Shown: positions 14,267-23,870, numbered from the stretch's first letter. The stretch: 64,000 bases of DNA from Bacteroidales bacterium (GCA_017962375.1 JAGCVJ010000011.1:289793-353792), one strand, 5' to 3'. Numbers and translations: made by a program. Notes: generated by a model from the letters alone, not told the origin.

Positions 14267-16678
14267 ATGGAAAATGAAGGGAATAAAATTCTGGAAGGGT
14301 TGAACGATGCCCAAAAGGCTGCTGTAATGTGCCTTACGGGGCCTTCTCTGATTGTGGCGGGAGCCGGGAGCGGAAAAACCAAGGTGCTGACCTGCAAAAT
14401 TGCCAACATACTTTCTCACGGATACAAGCCTTACAGCGTTCTGGCGCTGACTTTCACCAATAAGGCGGCAAGGGAAATGAAGCAGAGGATATCCGTTATG
14501 GTTGGAGACCGTGCCGCCAGAATGATCTACATGGGGACATTCCACTCCATCTTTTTGAGGTTTCTCAGGCAGTATGCCCAGCTGCTGGGCTTTCCTCCGG
14601 GCTTTACCATCTACGACAAGGACGACAGCAAATCTCTGGTAAAAAGGATAATAAAGGAAATGCTGCTGGATGACAAGATCTACAAGCCAAACGAGATAGC
14701 CGGCCGCATTTCGGAATGCAAGAACAATTTCATCACCCCGGAAGAGTATGAGAACCATCCGGAGCTGGTGGAGTCTGACAAGCGTACTCGCCGGCCTCAG
14801 ATCAGCTTGATATACAGGACATACCAGATCCGCTGCAAAGAGCAGGGAGTAATGGATTTTGACGACATTCTGCTGAATACCTACCGTCTGCTTGCCCATT
14901 TTCCAGACGCTTTTGCCCAGATCAGGTCCAAGTTCCAGTTCATTCTGGTTGACGAGTACCAGGATACCAATTATCTCCAGTATGTCATACTCAGGGCCCT
15001 GGCCCAGGACCACCAGAACATAACCGTGGTTGGAGACGACGCCCAGAGCATCTACGCCTTCCGCGGCGCCAGAATCGAGAATATCCTGAATTTCCAGAAA
15101 GATTATCCCGATGCCAAGGTCTTCCGCCTGGAGCGGAACTACCGCTCTACCCAGACCATAGTCAACGCCGCCAACTCGGTGATCAGCAAGAACAAAGGCC
15201 GCATAACGAAAGAATGCTACTCCAAGAGGGACGTTGGCCAGAAGATAGAGCTTCTGCCGGCTTACACCGAGCAGGAGGAGGCCCTTCTGGTAGCTTCTTC
15301 CATTATGAGCCAGAAATATCAGGCAAAAGGCAATTATCGCGATTTTGCCGTACTCTACAGGACTAACGCCCAAAGCCGCGCCATTGAGGAGGCTCTCAGG
15401 AAGAAGAACATTCCTTATAAGATTTATGCCGGCCACTCCTTCTATGACCGGACTGAGATTAGGAGGATGATAGCCTATTTGCGCCTGATAACCAACCCTC
15501 TGGATGACGAGTCATTCAAGCGCACCGTCAACTATCCTTCAAGAGGAATCGGCGCCACCACCATGGAGAGGGTGATAGCAGTGTCGGCGGAGAATCACAC
15601 GAGTCTGAGCGAGGCTGTGATGACATTCTCCGCAGAACAGTTCCAGATCCGCCAGGCTGTCCTGGATAAGCTCCGCGACTTTGCCTCCAAGATGGAGCTT
15701 CTGCGTTCCAAGGTCCAGACTGAAGACGCCTATCAGATAGCCACCCAGATGGATGCTCTTTTTGCCATCACCGCCACTCTGAAAACCGACACTTCCCTGG
15801 ACGGCCAGACCATTCTGGAGAATGTGCTCGAGTTTTTTGACAGCATAAAAGAGTTTGTGGATGAGGGAGTTGAAGAGTTTAAACAATATGGAGAAGAAGG
15901 GGAATACGGCCCTGATGCGGTAACTCTGGATCTCTTCTTGCAGAACATTGCCCTTGTGGCCGATACAGATTCTGCCCAGGAAAGCTCAGAGACAAGCCAT
16001 CCGATAAGCAGTGAAGAGCCTCAGGAAGATGACAGGGTATCGCTGATGACAGTCCATTCCTCCAAAGGCCTGGAGTTCCCTTATGTCTATATAGTGGGCT
16101 TGGAGGAGAATCTCTTTCCAAGCGGAGGGCTTGTGGGCAATCCTGAGAAGGAGATCGAGGAAGAGCGAAGGCTCTTCTACGTGGCTGTGACAAGGGCTGA
16201 GAATGCCGTCCGGCTTTCTTTTGCAAGGTCCCGCTTCCGCTGGGGCAGCTACGAAAACAATCTGCCTAGCCGTTTCATAAAGGAAATCGACCGCCAGTAT
16301 ATCCAGAATCCTCTGGACGAGGACACTCCGGTTCACACCACCGCCGGCTTCGGCCCTTCCGTATGGACAGGCCAGCCGCACCGCCCTCTCCCTACGCGCC
16401 CTCAGTCTCCTTCAAGGCCTGCGCCAGGCCCTTCACCTGCTCCGCAGCGTCCTCAATTCACTCCGCAGTCATCGCTGAGGCCTAAAAACGAGAACTTTGT
16501 AGCAGACGCTCCAACCAGGATGAAAGAAGGAATGACAGTTGAACATGAGAGGTTCGGAATGGGCAAGATTATCACCATGAGCGGCAACGCGGGAGATCTG
16601 AAGGCCGTTGTAGACTTTGATGATTTCGGCCGCAAGACCCTTCTTCTGAAGTTTGCCAAGATGAGAATTGTCCGTTGA
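14267..16678 (+). CDS. UvrD/PcrA-type ATP-dependent DNA helicase
   Basis: The 803-residue superfamily-1 helicase unwinds DNA 3' to 5' in repair and replication. Motifs run in order: Q-motif LNDAQKAAVM, Walker A AGAGSGKTKVL, motif Ia ALTFTNKAAREMK, Walker B LVDEYQDTNYLQY, motif III VVGDDAQSIYAFRGA, motif IV RLERNYRST, motif V MTVHSSKGLEFPYVY and motif VI YVAVTRAENAVRLS. A proline-rich linker at about 690-735 precedes the C-terminal motif VEHERFGMGKIITM, typical of PcrA/UvrD tails. It is divergent from nqrA. UvrA and UvrB are also in this window, so it may serve nucleotide excision repair. Confidence 0.96.
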   Translation: MENEGNKILEGLNDAQKAAVMCLTGPSLIVAGAGSGKTKVLTCKIANILSHGYKPYSVLALTFTNKAAREMKQRISVMVGDRAARMIYMGTFHSIFLRFLRQYAQLLGFPPGFTIYDKDDSKSLVKRIIKEMLLDDKIYKPNEIAGRISECKNNFITPEEYENHPELVESDKRTRRPQISLIYRTYQIRCKEQGVMDFDDILLNTYRLLAHFPDAFAQIRSKFQFILVDEYQDTNYLQYVILRALAQDHQNITVVGDDAQSIYAFRGARIENILNFQKDYPDAKVFRLERNYRSTQTIVNAANSVISKNKGRITKECYSKRDVGQKIELLPAYTEQEEALLVASSIMSQKYQAKGNYRDFAVLYRTNAQSRAIEEALRKKNIPYKIYAGHSFYDRTEIRRMIAYLRLITNPLDDESFKRTVNYPSRGIGATTMERVIAVSAENHTSLSEAVMTFSAEQFQIRQAVLDKLRDFASKMELLRSKVQTEDAYQIATQMDALFAITATLKTDTSLDGQTILENVLEFFDSIKEFVDEGVEEFKQYGEEGEYGPDAVTLDLFLQNIALVADTDSAQESSETSHPISSEEPQEDDRVSLMTVHSSKGLEFPYVYIVGLEENLFPSGGLVGNPEKEIEEERRLFYVAVTRAENAVRLSFARSRFRWGSYENNLPSRFIKEIDRQYIQNPLDEDTPVHTTAGFGPSVWTGQPHRPLPTRPQSPSRPAPGPSPAPQRPQFTPQSSLRPKNENFVADAPTRMKEGMTVEHERFGMGKIITMSGNAGDLKAVVDFDDFGRKTLLLKFAKMRIVR

Positions 16679-16771
16679 AAAACTTTTTTCAAACTTTTTG
16701 GCAAAATAATTTGCCGTTGGCAGGGAATTTGCTATAATTGCACTGTTTTTCATAGTTTAAGTTTAGGTTAA

Positions 16772-16817
16772 GCCAAGGCTTCGGCCTTGCAAGGGAGTCC
16801 ACCGGTCTGGTGGACTC
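16772..16817 (+). terminator. Two successive hairpins after the helicase gene
   Basis: The first hairpin is GCCAAGGC-TTCG-GCCTTGC (16772-16790). The second is GGAGTCCACC...GGTGGACTC (16794-16817), followed by TTCTTTTT. The second has the form of a Rho-independent terminator on the plus strand about 115 bp after the helicase stop. Confidence 0.6.
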
Positions 16818-16834
16818 TTCTTTTTACCCTGCAT

Positions 16835-16881
16835 AAACGTAAAAATTTTGGGGGCGGACAGCGTCAATTGTACGTTTTGGC
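16835..16881 (+). repeat. 47-bp palindromic intergenic repeat, copy 1
   Basis: The unit starts AAACGTAAAA, has a G-rich centre with GGGGCGGACAGCGTC, and ends TGTACGTTTTGGC. A second copy in reverse orientation lies at 56956-57002, with 44 of 47 positions identical. The ends are nearly inverted repeats of each other. Flanks of the two copies differ, so the unit is sharply bounded. Confidence 0.7.
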
Positions 16882-16936
16882 TAGGCGGACAACCATATCC
16901 CGCGTTATCTTGCACGTGACATAAAAGTGCAAAGCT

Positions 16937-18163
16937 ATGAAGGGACAATCAAAACTTGAGTTCAGAGGCTGTCTGCCCGAACTCTCCAGAGCATGTTTAA
17001 TTCTTGCTATTCTGTTTTATCTCTCGGCCAATGCCGTTTCCTGCATCAAACCGCTGGAAAAGAGCGAGGACGAGAAAAAAGACAATCCTGCAGATCCGGC
17101 GGATTCCACCAAAGGGCTGGCGGCTCTCAGTTTCTTTCTTGACCGGGCCTCCTATGACAGCTGTCTTGTTATAGGAGAGTCTGTAGATACGTCGGCAACC
17201 AGTCTTAATGCCTATGCAAATCCTCTTGATTCCAACAATTACCGCCTGACGATAACCACCGCAGGAGGGGTGGCTGTTTATGACAGCAGTTATATCGGCA
17301 GGCCGGAGGTGTTCTACGTGAAGGCAGGCACGTATAAGATCAGGGTTACTTCCAGAGATTTCACCGAGCCGGACATTTACCCGCTTTTTGGCCAGGAGCT
17401 CAGCGTAAAGGCCAAGAAAGACAGTACCTTGAGAGTGGAAATAGTGTCGCGCCAGATGACAGGCGGCATGCGTTTCAGCTTTACTTACGGTTTCACCAGC
17501 TGGTTCAAGGGAACCGGCATTTATCTCAAGCGCGACACCGTTTCTGTAAAGTACGGCTACGGGACAAGGCATTACCTGTATTTCTACCCGGGGGAAATAT
17601 CTGTGATTTACAAGAACAAAGACGGGCATTCCTCCTACACCCCGCCAGACAAGCCGGGCTATGTGGATACGGTGCTTTTCAAGCGCAAGCTAAAGGCTAA
17701 CGAGCTGGTTACCATAGCGTTGGACTATGACCTTACAAAGGTGGCCAAAGACGGCTTCACTTTCAGCACAGACACGTTCAGGGTTAGGAAAGACGAGTAT
17801 TTCAACCTGGGCGGCATAGCGCCTTACGGCTGCAATTCAGTCTGGTATGCCCAGACTCACATCGGCGACACCATCAACCTGTTCGGGTACATTGTTGGCG
17901 GAGACGTTTCCAGCACCTCTTTCAAGAAAGAGAAACCTTTCACCTCCAAGACCAATATCGTGATAGGGGCGCAGGAGTGGCAGGCTCTCAGGGAGAAGAC
18001 AATAGGGGTGGAACTGCCCAACGGAGACATCAGAAAGAAGCTCAACCTTGTGGACCATCCTGAGAACCTGAAGAAACCAATCGTGATACACGGAGTTATC
18101 TGCGACAGCTATTTCGGCTACCCTGGCCTGAAGAATGTTTCCTGGTACATTTTGCTGAAATGA
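16937..18163 (+). CDS. Lipoprotein with DUF4493 and DUF6359-like domains
   Basis: The 408-residue probable outer-surface lipoprotein has a hydrophobic N-terminus ending in the lipobox-like NAVSC. Residues about 110-270 look like DUF4493 (YRLTITTAGGVAVYD, then FYVKAGTYKIRVTS, then PLFGQELSVK). The C-terminus (INLFGYIVGG ... NIVIGAQEW ... LPNGDIRKKLNLVDHPE ... YFGYPGLKNVSWYIL) looks like the OB-like DUF6359 domain. Both are Bacteroidota domains of unknown function, often near polysaccharide-related surface proteins. It is a single gene preceded by the 47-bp repeat. No glycan locus is visible nearby. The 3' end overlaps a small convergent gene by 68 bp. Confidence 0.85.
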   Translation: MKGQSKLEFRGCLPELSRACLILAILFYLSANAVSCIKPLEKSEDEKKDNPADPADSTKGLAALSFFLDRASYDSCLVIGESVDTSATSLNAYANPLDSNNYRLTITTAGGVAVYDSSYIGRPEVFYVKAGTYKIRVTSRDFTEPDIYPLFGQELSVKAKKDSTLRVEIVSRQMTGGMRFSFTYGFTSWFKGTGIYLKRDTVSVKYGYGTRHYLYFYPGEISVIYKNKDGHSSYTPPDKPGYVDTVLFKRKLKANELVTIALDYDLTKVAKDGFTFSTDTFRVRKDEYFNLGGIAPYGCNSVWYAQTHIGDTINLFGYIVGGDVSSTSFKKEKPFTSKTNIVIGAQEWQALREKTIGVELPNGDIRKKLNLVDHPENLKKPIVIHGVICDSYFGYPGLKNVSWYILLK

Positions 18164-18332
18164 AACTTATAAGTTCAGCAGGGAGTATATAGAGAACCAG
18201 GACTAGGAACAGCACTGCAACAGTGATTGGCCAAATCACTGCAAGGTGTTGCTTCATGTCGCAAATGATGAAAATGCGATACACGAAGATGTAAATCAGA
18301 GTCGATAGTATTATAGTCAGCAATTTTTCCAT
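18096..18332 (-). CDS. Small two-helix membrane protein, hypothetical
   Basis: The 78-residue frame encodes two strong hydrophobic segments (LLTIILSTLIYIFVYRIFII and IWPITVAVLFLVLVLYILP) joined by DMKQHLAV, with a basic tail. The ATG at 18332 is plausible. Its last 68 bp overlap the convergent lipoprotein gene, and the basic tail may be overlap artefact. I do not recognise a family. It could be a genuine small membrane protein because the hydrophobic part lies outside the overlap. Confidence 0.45.
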   Translation of the reverse strand: MEKLLTIILSTLIYIFVYRIFIICDMKQHLAVIWPITVAVLFLVLVLYILPAELISFISAKCTRKHSSGQGSRNSCRR

Positions 18333-18386
18333 TCTGGTTATATATACTGCTGACTTTCCGATTTATTGCATCGGATTTGTGTTTTT

Positions 18387-18635
18387 CTAGAATCTGCGGC
18401 GGTAGAAGAGGCGGGTCAGGAAGGAGAGGCCGGTGCTGAGGAGTGTGCTGAAGAGCATGGTCTTCACCATGCTTTTCTGCTGCGCTTTCTGCTGGGCCTG
18501 GATCTGCTGCTGGTAGTCAACAGCAGTGTTCTGCTGAGGCGCAGGAGTGGCTTTTAAAGGTGCTCCGCAATGAGGGCAGCTTGCTGCCTGGTCGGAAATC
18601 TGCTTTCCGCATTCTCTGCAATTGATGAGTGCCAT
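18387..18635 (-). CDS. Zinc-ribbon domain protein
   Basis: The 82-residue protein begins with a double-CxxC zinc ribbon (NCRECGKQISDQAASCPHCG), then a Gln-rich linker, then a hydrophobic segment KTMLFSTLLSTGLSFLTRLFY near the C-terminus that may anchor it in the membrane. Such small ribbon proteins are common in Bacteroidota. The partner is not known. It is 27 bp downstream of the small lipoprotein gene on the same strand and probably shares its promoter at 19029-19036. Confidence 0.8.
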   Translation of the reverse strand: MALINCRECGKQISDQAASCPHCGAPLKATPAPQQNTAVDYQQQIQAQQKAQQKSMVKTMLFSTLLSTGLSFLTRLFYRRRF

Positions 18636-18662
18636 ATCGTTGAGTTTTATTTAGTATTGCTT

Positions 18663-19007
18663 CTAAAACGGGAATCCGGTTGTCTTGAGAAGATAGTCGC
18701 TGAGCCTTTCTGCCTTCTGGTCAATGGCTTTCATCCTGTCCGAGATCCTTTCCCTTTCAATTGGGTCAGGTGTCTTGGTAACCTGGATGAGGAGGGCGTC
18801 GTACTCCTTTTTGAGCTCTCGCATTTCTTTTCTGGCCTGCTCAATTTTTTCCGCCTCGCTATTTGAGGTCTTTTGGGCTTTTTCTGTTTTCTTGCTGTTT
18901 TCTATGGCAGGACGGCTTTCGGCTTTTTCAGCCTTTTCAGCCTTTTTGCTGCCGCAGGAGGCTAGAATAAGAGCCGCTGCACATAATATTGATATAGTTT
19001 TTTTCAT
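18663..19007 (-). CDS. Small charged lipoprotein
   Basis: The 114-residue protein has lipoprotein signal MKKTISILCAAALILASC. A repeated KKAEKAEKAE stretch and a long charged helix follow (AEKIEQARKEMRELKKEYDALL ... ERERISDRMKAIDQKAERLSD), which probably form a coiled coil. I set the start at 19007 because it gives a clean signal peptide and follows a consensus -7 box. A longer open frame reaches 19172 but covers the divergent promoter. No family is recognised. Confidence 0.82.
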   Translation of the reverse strand: MKKTISILCAAALILASCGSKKAEKAEKAESRPAIENSKKTEKAQKTSNSEAEKIEQARKEMRELKKEYDALLIQVTKTPDPIERERISDRMKAIDQKAERLSDYLLKTTGFPF

Positions 19008-19028
19008 AGGATGCTTTTTGCTTGTATG

Positions 19029-19036
19029 CAAATTTA
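19029..19036 (-). promoter_or_regulatory. -7 box for the small lipoprotein/zinc-ribbon pair
   Basis: TAAATTTG on the minus strand matches TAnnTTTG, 21 bp before the lipoprotein ATG. It is back to back with a plus-strand box at 19068. Confidence 0.5.
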
Positions 19037-19067
19037 ACAAAATGAATTGATTGAAAAATAGATTAAT

Positions 19068-19075
19068 TATCTTTG
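19068..19075 (+). promoter_or_regulatory. -7 box for the acyltransferase gene
   Basis: TATCTTTG matches TAnnTTTG exactly and lies 7 bp before the ATG at 19083, implying a very short leader. The spacing is tight, so an upstream start cannot be excluded. Confidence 0.5.
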
Positions 19076-19082
19076 TATTGTT

Positions 19083-19676
19083 ATGGAAGAAAAGTTTTTT
19101 GCTCACCCTACGGCAGTGATTGACGAGGGCTGCACCATTGGAGCCGGAACCAAGATCTGGCATTTCTCGCATATTATGGAAGGGGCCGTCATCGGCGAAA
19201 AGTGCAATATTGGCCAGAACGTGGTGATATCCCCGGGTGTAACACTAGGACGGAACTGCAAGGTGCAGAACAACGTATCTGTCTATACCGGAGTGGTTTG
19301 TGCAGATGACGTTTTCCTGGGGCCGAGCTGTGTGTTCACAAATGTGGTCAACCCGAGAAGCGCAGTCAGCCGCAAAGACTCTTACCGCAAGACATTGGTG
19401 GGCAAGGGAGCCACAATAGGAGCCAACGCCACTATCGTGTGCGGCCATGACATTGGCGAATACGCCTTCATTGGCGCCGGAGCTGTAATTACAAAGGATG
19501 TGCTACCATACGCTCTGGTAGTGGGAAATCCGGCACGCCAGATAGGCTGGATGAGCGAGCATGGCTGCCGCCTGCTATTCAAGAAAAACAAAGAAGGCGA
19601 GCGTGTTGCACAGTGTCCGGAAAGTGGCCAGAAGTACAAGCTCTACAACAATACGGTTTACAAGCTAGAGGAGTAG
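19083..19676 (+). CDS. Hexapeptide-repeat N-acetyltransferase, WbpD/WlbB type
   Basis: The 197-residue left-handed beta-helix acyltransferase has hexapeptide repeats such as [26 protein letters not shown] and [29 protein letters not shown]. The motif [25 protein letters not shown] matches the UDP-2-acetamido-3-amino-2,3-dideoxyglucuronate N-acetyltransferase group of O-antigen synthesis. The conserved His in ATIVCGHD is the likely general base. No other surface-sugar gene is adjacent, so the substrate is uncertain. The stop overlaps the end of the convergent LysR gene by 12 bp. Confidence 0.85.
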   Translation: MEEKFFAHPTAVIDEGCTIGAGTKIWHFSHIMEGAVIGEKCNIGQNVVISPGVTLGRNCKVQNNVSVYTGVVCADDVFLGPSCVFTNVVNPRSAVSRKDSYRKTLVGKGATIGANATIVCGHDIGEYAFIGAGAVITKDVLPYALVVGNPARQIGWMSEHGCRLLFKKNKEGERVAQCPESGQKYKLYNNTVYKLEE

Positions 19677-20597
19677 TTTCTTTTGGGCCCATCCTCTGGA
19701 AAAGGCCATTATCCTGGCAAATGTTTCATCTTCAGCAATCCTGCCTTTGGCCGGATACAGCCCGTAATGCCTTCTGGCAGGAGGAGTGTTTTCCATTTCC
19801 GTCAGCGATATGGCCTTTAGCGTACCATTGGCAAGAAGTTCGGCTATCTGGCTTTTCCAGAGGAAACAAACCAGCGGAGAGGAGGCACCGGACGGGCCTT
19901 TGCCGTATTCTGTCAGGAATTTTATGGCGGAAACAGGATCTTTCATGGTGGCGGCAACCGTAAGAGTCTGAGGGTTTAGCCCGGAGGCCGACATCTTGCC
20001 CGCAATGTCTGCCGAGGTTTCAGGATCTCCCTCGTAATAAAGCAGTTTAGTGTCGGCAATGTCGTAGTAACTGTCTTCTTTTATCCTTGACGGTGTTACT
20101 GCCAGAAGAGTATCGGTGAAGAAACCGTTCTGTTCATCTGACCTCCAGTTTATCCCGATAGCGGCATCTAAATCTTGGCTTTCAGTTTCCTTTGGGGCCA
20201 CACCCGCTTTGGGCAGGTCTATGATCTTGTGGCCTATGGCGCTTCCGGGCGAGAGCCTGCACCAGGATGCCGCCAGTTCAGGGAAGATTCCGTAGTAGAT
20301 GGCTTTTGGGATGCCTATTGTGAAAGAGCCGGCAACCACATTTGACAGCAGGGAGGCTTCCTGCTGCATTTCTTCGTACAGGGAGATGATCTTTTCCGCC
20401 CTTTCCAGAAGCAATTCTCCACTGTAGGTCAGGCAGAATCCTTTGCCCTGCCTGGAGAACAGCTTCACTTTCAGCTCCTCTTCAAGCAGCTTGATGTGCG
20501 TGCTCACAGAGGGCTGGGTTATCCCCAGCTCCTGAGCGGAGCGGCTGTAGTTGAGGGTGCGGGCTGCCGTCACAAAAACTTTCAGTCTGAAATCCAT
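19665..20597 (-). CDS. LysR-family transcriptional regulator
   Basis: This is a 310-residue regulator. An N-terminal winged HTH ([42 protein letters not shown]) is followed by a substrate-binding domain from about residue 90 ([20 protein letters not shown]). LysR proteins usually control a neighbouring or divergent gene with a small-molecule ligand. The divergent gene here is the XRE-cupin regulator 187 bp away. No ligand can be read from the sequence. The start at 20597 gives the standard N-terminus MDFRLKVFV. Confidence 0.93.
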   Translation of the reverse strand: MDFRLKVFVTAARTLNYSRSAQELGITQPSVSTHIKLLEEELKVKLFSRQGKGFCLTYSGELLLERAEKIISLYEEMQQEASLLSNVVAGSFTIGIPKAIYYGIFPELAASWCRLSPGSAIGHKIIDLPKAGVAPKETESQDLDAAIGINWRSDEQNGFFTDTLLAVTPSRIKEDSYYDIADTKLLYYEGDPETSADIAGKMSASGLNPQTLTVAATMKDPVSAIKFLTEYGKGPSGASSPLVCFLWKSQIAELLANGTLKAISLTEMENTPPARRHYGLYPAKGRIAEDETFARIMAFSRGWAQKKLLL

Positions 20598-20784
20598 ATA
20601 GGCGAATATTATTTTCCGGAACCAAACGCCAAGTTACAAAATATTCTGTTCTGAAAGTCGGATGGCGTTATGTGATTATAATATGTTATTTTAAAATATT
20701 GCTCTGGACATTGATAAATCTGCGATTTTTGCAAATCGTTGACAAATTTTTATTAAAATTGCTCCGTTTTTTAAGTAAAGTGAA

Positions 20785-21360
20785 ATGAACAGAGTTGACA
20801 CGAAAATTGGCAACCGTATTAAATCGGCCCGAGAGGCAAAGAAATTGACGGTGGAAGATCTTAAAAAAGAAACAGGATTAAGCAAATCTTATCTTAAAGA
20901 GATTGAAAATGACGATGATACGCCAAATCTTGGCAATGTGTCTAAAATATCAAAAGTACTGGGAATCAGAACGGGTACGTTTCTAGACGGGGAAGAGGAT
21001 CTTTCTCCGGTGGTTTCTTCTTTGAAATCCAGGCGCAGGGTCAACGGAATTAGGGGCAGAAGCGCTGGCAGAGACCACATGCACTTCTTTTCTCTTTCAT
21101 CGCAGAAGAAAAACAGGCAGATGGACGCTACGGTGGTAGTGCTGGACCCTGCCGGGGGCAAGAAATTCTATAAATCTCACGAAGGGGAGGAGTTCCTGCT
21201 TGTGCTCGACGGCAAGCTTGAGGTTGGATACGGAAAGCAGGTGTATGTTCTCAAGCCGGGGAAGAGCATATATTATGATTCCATAGTTCCTCATCACCTT
21301 GCCTCTGCTCTCAAGAAGAAACCTTGCAAAATTCTTGCGGTAACATATTTCCCGGCATAG
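20785..21360 (+). CDS. XRE-family regulator with C-terminal cupin
   Basis: The 191-residue protein has an N-terminal HTH (IKSAREAKKLTVEDLKKETGLSKSYLKEIE, residues 12-41) and a C-terminal cupin barrel (GGKKFYKSHEGEEFLLVLDGKLEVGYG ... IVPHHLASA). The cupin probably senses a ligand. Proteins of this layout regulate metabolic genes beside them. It is 24 bp upstream of an acyl-CoA synthetase on the same strand, so the pair forms an operon and the likely target is acyl-CoA or carboxylate metabolism. The target is inferred from position only. Confidence 0.92.
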   Translation: MNRVDTKIGNRIKSAREAKKLTVEDLKKETGLSKSYLKEIENDDDTPNLGNVSKISKVLGIRTGTFLDGEEDLSPVVSSLKSRRRVNGIRGRSAGRDHMHFFSLSSQKKNRQMDATVVVLDPAGGKKFYKSHEGEEFLLVLDGKLEVGYGKQVYVLKPGKSIYYDSIVPHHLASALKKKPCKILAVTYFPA

Positions 21361-21384
21361 CCAAGACAAATTCCGATTTCTGAC

Positions 21385-23133
21385 ATGGTAAAGAAAATCA
21401 AAGAGATACGAGATAATGCATCCCGTAAGGTGTCGGATATACTTGCTGATATCCAGAGCCGCCTCAGAAGAAAGAACCGCGAATTGCCGCTTTCGGAGCG
21501 GACAATAGGCCAGTGGCTGGAAAAGTGGGCTGAGGAGTGCCCGGACAAGGAGGCTATCGTCTATTCCGACAGGGATCTCAGGTTCACTTATTCCCAGTTT
21601 AACCGCCGAGTGGACACCTTGGCGAAAGGCTTTATAGGGATAGGGGTGTCAAAAGGCACTCACGTGGGTATTTGGGCTACAAATGTGCCTGACTGGCTGA
21701 CTGTTATGTACGCCTGCGCCAAGATTGGGGCGGTTTGCGTTACGGTAAACACGAATTATCAGCAGAGCGAGCTTGAATATCTGTGCAAAGATGCCGACCT
21801 TCAGACCTTTTGCATCATAGACCGCGACAGAGACACCGATTTTCTGGGCATGACTTACAAGATGCTCCCCGAGTTGAGGGAGTGCGAGAGGGGAAAGCTC
21901 CAGAGCAGCCGTTTCCCTTGCCTGAAGAACGTAGTTTTCATAGGCCAGGAGAAGTACCGAGGCATGTACAACACCCAGGAGCTTCTGATTCTCGGCGAAA
22001 ATACTGACGACACTGATCTTGAGAGGCTTAAGTCTCAAGTTACTTGTCACGATGTGGTCAATATGCAGTACACTTCCGGCACAACAGGCTTTCCCAAGGG
22101 CGTGATGCTTACTCATTACAACATAACCAACAACGGATTTTTGACTGGTGAGCACATGCTCTTCTCTTCTTCTGACAAGCTTTGCTGCTGCGTTCCGCTG
22201 TTTCACTGCTTTGGCATAGTGCTGGCCACGATGAACGTGATTACCCACGGATGCACTCAGATAATGGTGGAGAGGTTCGATCCTCTGGTTGTGCTGGCCT
22301 CTATTCACAGGGAAAGATGCACTTCTGTTTACGGCGTGCCTACAATGTATATCGCGATGCTTACTCACCCTATGTTCAAGATGTTCAACATGAGGAGCCT
22401 GAGGGTGGGAATCATGGCCGGGGCTCTCTGTCCTATAGAGCTTATGAAGGAGGTGGAGGACAAGATGTTTATGAGGGTTACCAGCGTTTACGGGCTTACA
22501 GAGGCCTCTCCGGGAATGACTCATACGCGTTTTGAACAGAGTTTTGAAGAGAGATGCACAACGGTTGGCTATGAGTTCGAGCATACCGAGGTAAAGATTA
22601 TCGAGCCTGGTACGGGCAGATTCTGCAAAGTGGGAGAGGTGGGAGAGTTCTGCAACCGCGGATACAACACTATGGCCGGCTATTACAATAATCCCGAAGC
22701 CACCGCCGAGGCTATAGACAAAGACGGATGGCTTCATTCCGGAGACCTCGGCTATCTGGACGAGAACGGAAACTTCAGGGTAACCGGCAGGATCAAGGAT
22801 ATGATAATAAGAGGCGGAGAAAATATCTACCCGAGGGAGATAGAGGAGTTCCTGTATCATCTTCCGGGTGTCCAGGATGTCCAGGTTGCCAGCCTGCCTT
22901 CCAAGAAATACGGCGAGGTTGTGGCAGCCTACATCATTCCTAAGGAAGGGGCGAAGCTGACTGAAGAGCTGGTCAAGGATTTCTGCATGGGAAAGATCTC
23001 CAGGTTCAAGATACCTAAATACGTGTTTATCGTGGAAGAGTATCCTCTTACCGGAAGCGGCAAGATCCAGAAATTCAAGCTCAAGGACATCGGCCTTAAG
23101 ATCTTGGCCGAGAGGGGAATTAAGATAGAATAG
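21385..23133 (+). CDS. Acyl-CoA synthetase (AMP-forming), FadD-like
   Basis: The 582-residue ANL-superfamily ligase activates a carboxylic acid to acyl-AMP and then acyl-CoA. Visible motifs are P-loop [14 protein letters not shown] (about residue 230), [10 protein letters not shown] (A5), [33 protein letters not shown] (A7-A8) and the C-terminal lysine in [15 protein letters not shown]. The length and the YTSGTTG/GLTEASP pattern suit medium- or long-chain acyl-CoA synthetases. It is the second gene of the XRE-cupin operon. An N-terminal extension of about 35 basic residues ([14 protein letters not shown]) precedes the core. Confidence 0.93.
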   Translation: MVKKIKEIRDNASRKVSDILADIQSRLRRKNRELPLSERTIGQWLEKWAEECPDKEAIVYSDRDLRFTYSQFNRRVDTLAKGFIGIGVSKGTHVGIWATNVPDWLTVMYACAKIGAVCVTVNTNYQQSELEYLCKDADLQTFCIIDRDRDTDFLGMTYKMLPELRECERGKLQSSRFPCLKNVVFIGQEKYRGMYNTQELLILGENTDDTDLERLKSQVTCHDVVNMQYTSGTTGFPKGVMLTHYNITNNGFLTGEHMLFSSSDKLCCCVPLFHCFGIVLATMNVITHGCTQIMVERFDPLVVLASIHRERCTSVYGVPTMYIAMLTHPMFKMFNMRSLRVGIMAGALCPIELMKEVEDKMFMRVTSVYGLTEASPGMTHTRFEQSFEERCTTVGYEFEHTEVKIIEPGTGRFCKVGEVGEFCNRGYNTMAGYYNNPEATAEAIDKDGWLHSGDLGYLDENGNFRVTGRIKDMIIRGGENIYPREIEEFLYHLPGVQDVQVASLPSKKYGEVVAAYIIPKEGAKLTEELVKDFCMGKISRFKIPKYVFIVEEYPLTGSGKIQKFKLKDIGLKILAERGIKIE

Positions 23134-23166
23134 GCTCCTTTGCTCAGCGATGGAAAAGCATAAAAG

Positions 23167-23196
23167 AAAAGCCCCTGCATATCTGCAAGGGCTTTA
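23167..23196. terminator. Bidirectional hairpin terminator between acyl-CoA synthetase and tRNA-Asp
   Basis: The stem GCCC-c-TGCA / TGCA-a-GGGC is flanked by A and T runs on both sides. It can end both the plus-strand operon and the minus-strand tRNA transcript. Confidence 0.6.
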
Positions 23197-23201
23197 TTTT
23201 G

Positions 23202-23276
23202 CGGTGCGTACGAGACTCGAACTCGTGACCTCCTGCGTGACAGGCAGGCATTCTAACCAAGCTGAACTAACGCACC
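23202..23276 (-). tRNA. tRNA-Asp (GTC)
   Basis: Minus-strand cloverleaf with acceptor arms GGTGCGT / ACGCACC and a D arm around GTTCAGCTTGGTTAGAAT. The anticodon stem is CCTGC-CTGTCAC-GCAGG with anticodon GTC, and the T arm is ACGAGTTCGAACTCGT. No CCA is encoded. Confidence 0.95.
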
Positions 23277-23330
23277 AGTCCTGAATTGGGAGTGCAAATA
23301 TAGATATCATTTTGGAATTTGCAAACAGTT

Positions 23331-23867
23331 TCAGGAAAAAAATGAAAAATGCACATTCCCGTAATGTCTTTCCTTGATAAAGTGCGGATGAGAGGAAAAA
23401 TCATAGTCGCCCCCGTGTTCCAGGATGAAGTATCCTTCTCCGCTGAGGATAGGGTTTTCCCTCTCGAAAATCTTGTCAGGAAGGCTTGCAATTCCTTCCA
23501 GCTGATACGGCGGATCGGCGAAAATGAAGTCGAAAGTGCGATTGCAGATGTTCAGGAAATCGAAGACATTGCTGTGGACTGTGCGGATTTCTTTTAATCC
23601 CAGGCTCTTGTGAGTTTTGCTGATAAAAGAGGCGTTTTTGCGGTTCATCTCCACGCACACGGCTTCTTTCCCGCCTCTGGAAATAAACTCTGCGCTAATG
23701 CTTCCCGTTCCCCCGAAAAGGTCCAGAAGGCTGAAGCCTTCCAGCTCGTATTCGCTCTCGAGTATGTTGAACAGGCCTTCCTTGGCAAAGTCGGTGGTAG
23801 GCCTGGCCGAGTAGCCGGCAGGCGGATTGATTGTCTTTCCCTTGAGTTTTCCTCCGATTATTCTCAT
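23331..23867 (-). CDS. rsmD: 16S rRNA (guanine-N2) methyltransferase, RsmD family
   Basis: The 178-residue SAM-dependent enzyme methylates G966 of 16S rRNA in the family. The N-terminus MRIIGGKLKGK and RPTTDFAKEGLFNIL are the RsmD signature. Motif I is LLDLFGGTGSISAEFISRG and the catalytic motif IV is FIFADPPYQL. It is adjacent to the DUF3822 gene (3 bp), a pairing common in Bacteroidota. Confidence 0.93.
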   Translation of the reverse strand: MRIIGGKLKGKTINPPAGYSARPTTDFAKEGLFNILESEYELEGFSLLDLFGGTGSISAEFISRGGKEAVCVEMNRKNASFISKTHKSLGLKEIRTVHSNVFDFLNICNRTFDFIFADPPYQLEGIASLPDKIFERENPILSGEGYFILEHGGDYDFSSHPHFIKERHYGNVHFSFFS

Positions 23868-23870
23868 TTC

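Noticed and set aside
14255-15436. Long minus-strand open frame opposite the helicase gene
   Set aside because: It is fully antisense to a helicase with every motif intact, and its translation shows no domain or signal. It is a by-product of GC-biased codon use.
16826-16936. A coding gene between the helicase terminator and the lipoprotein gene
   Set aside because: The open frames here are shorter than 65 codons, and the stretch is accounted for by the 47-bp palindrome and the lipoprotein leader.
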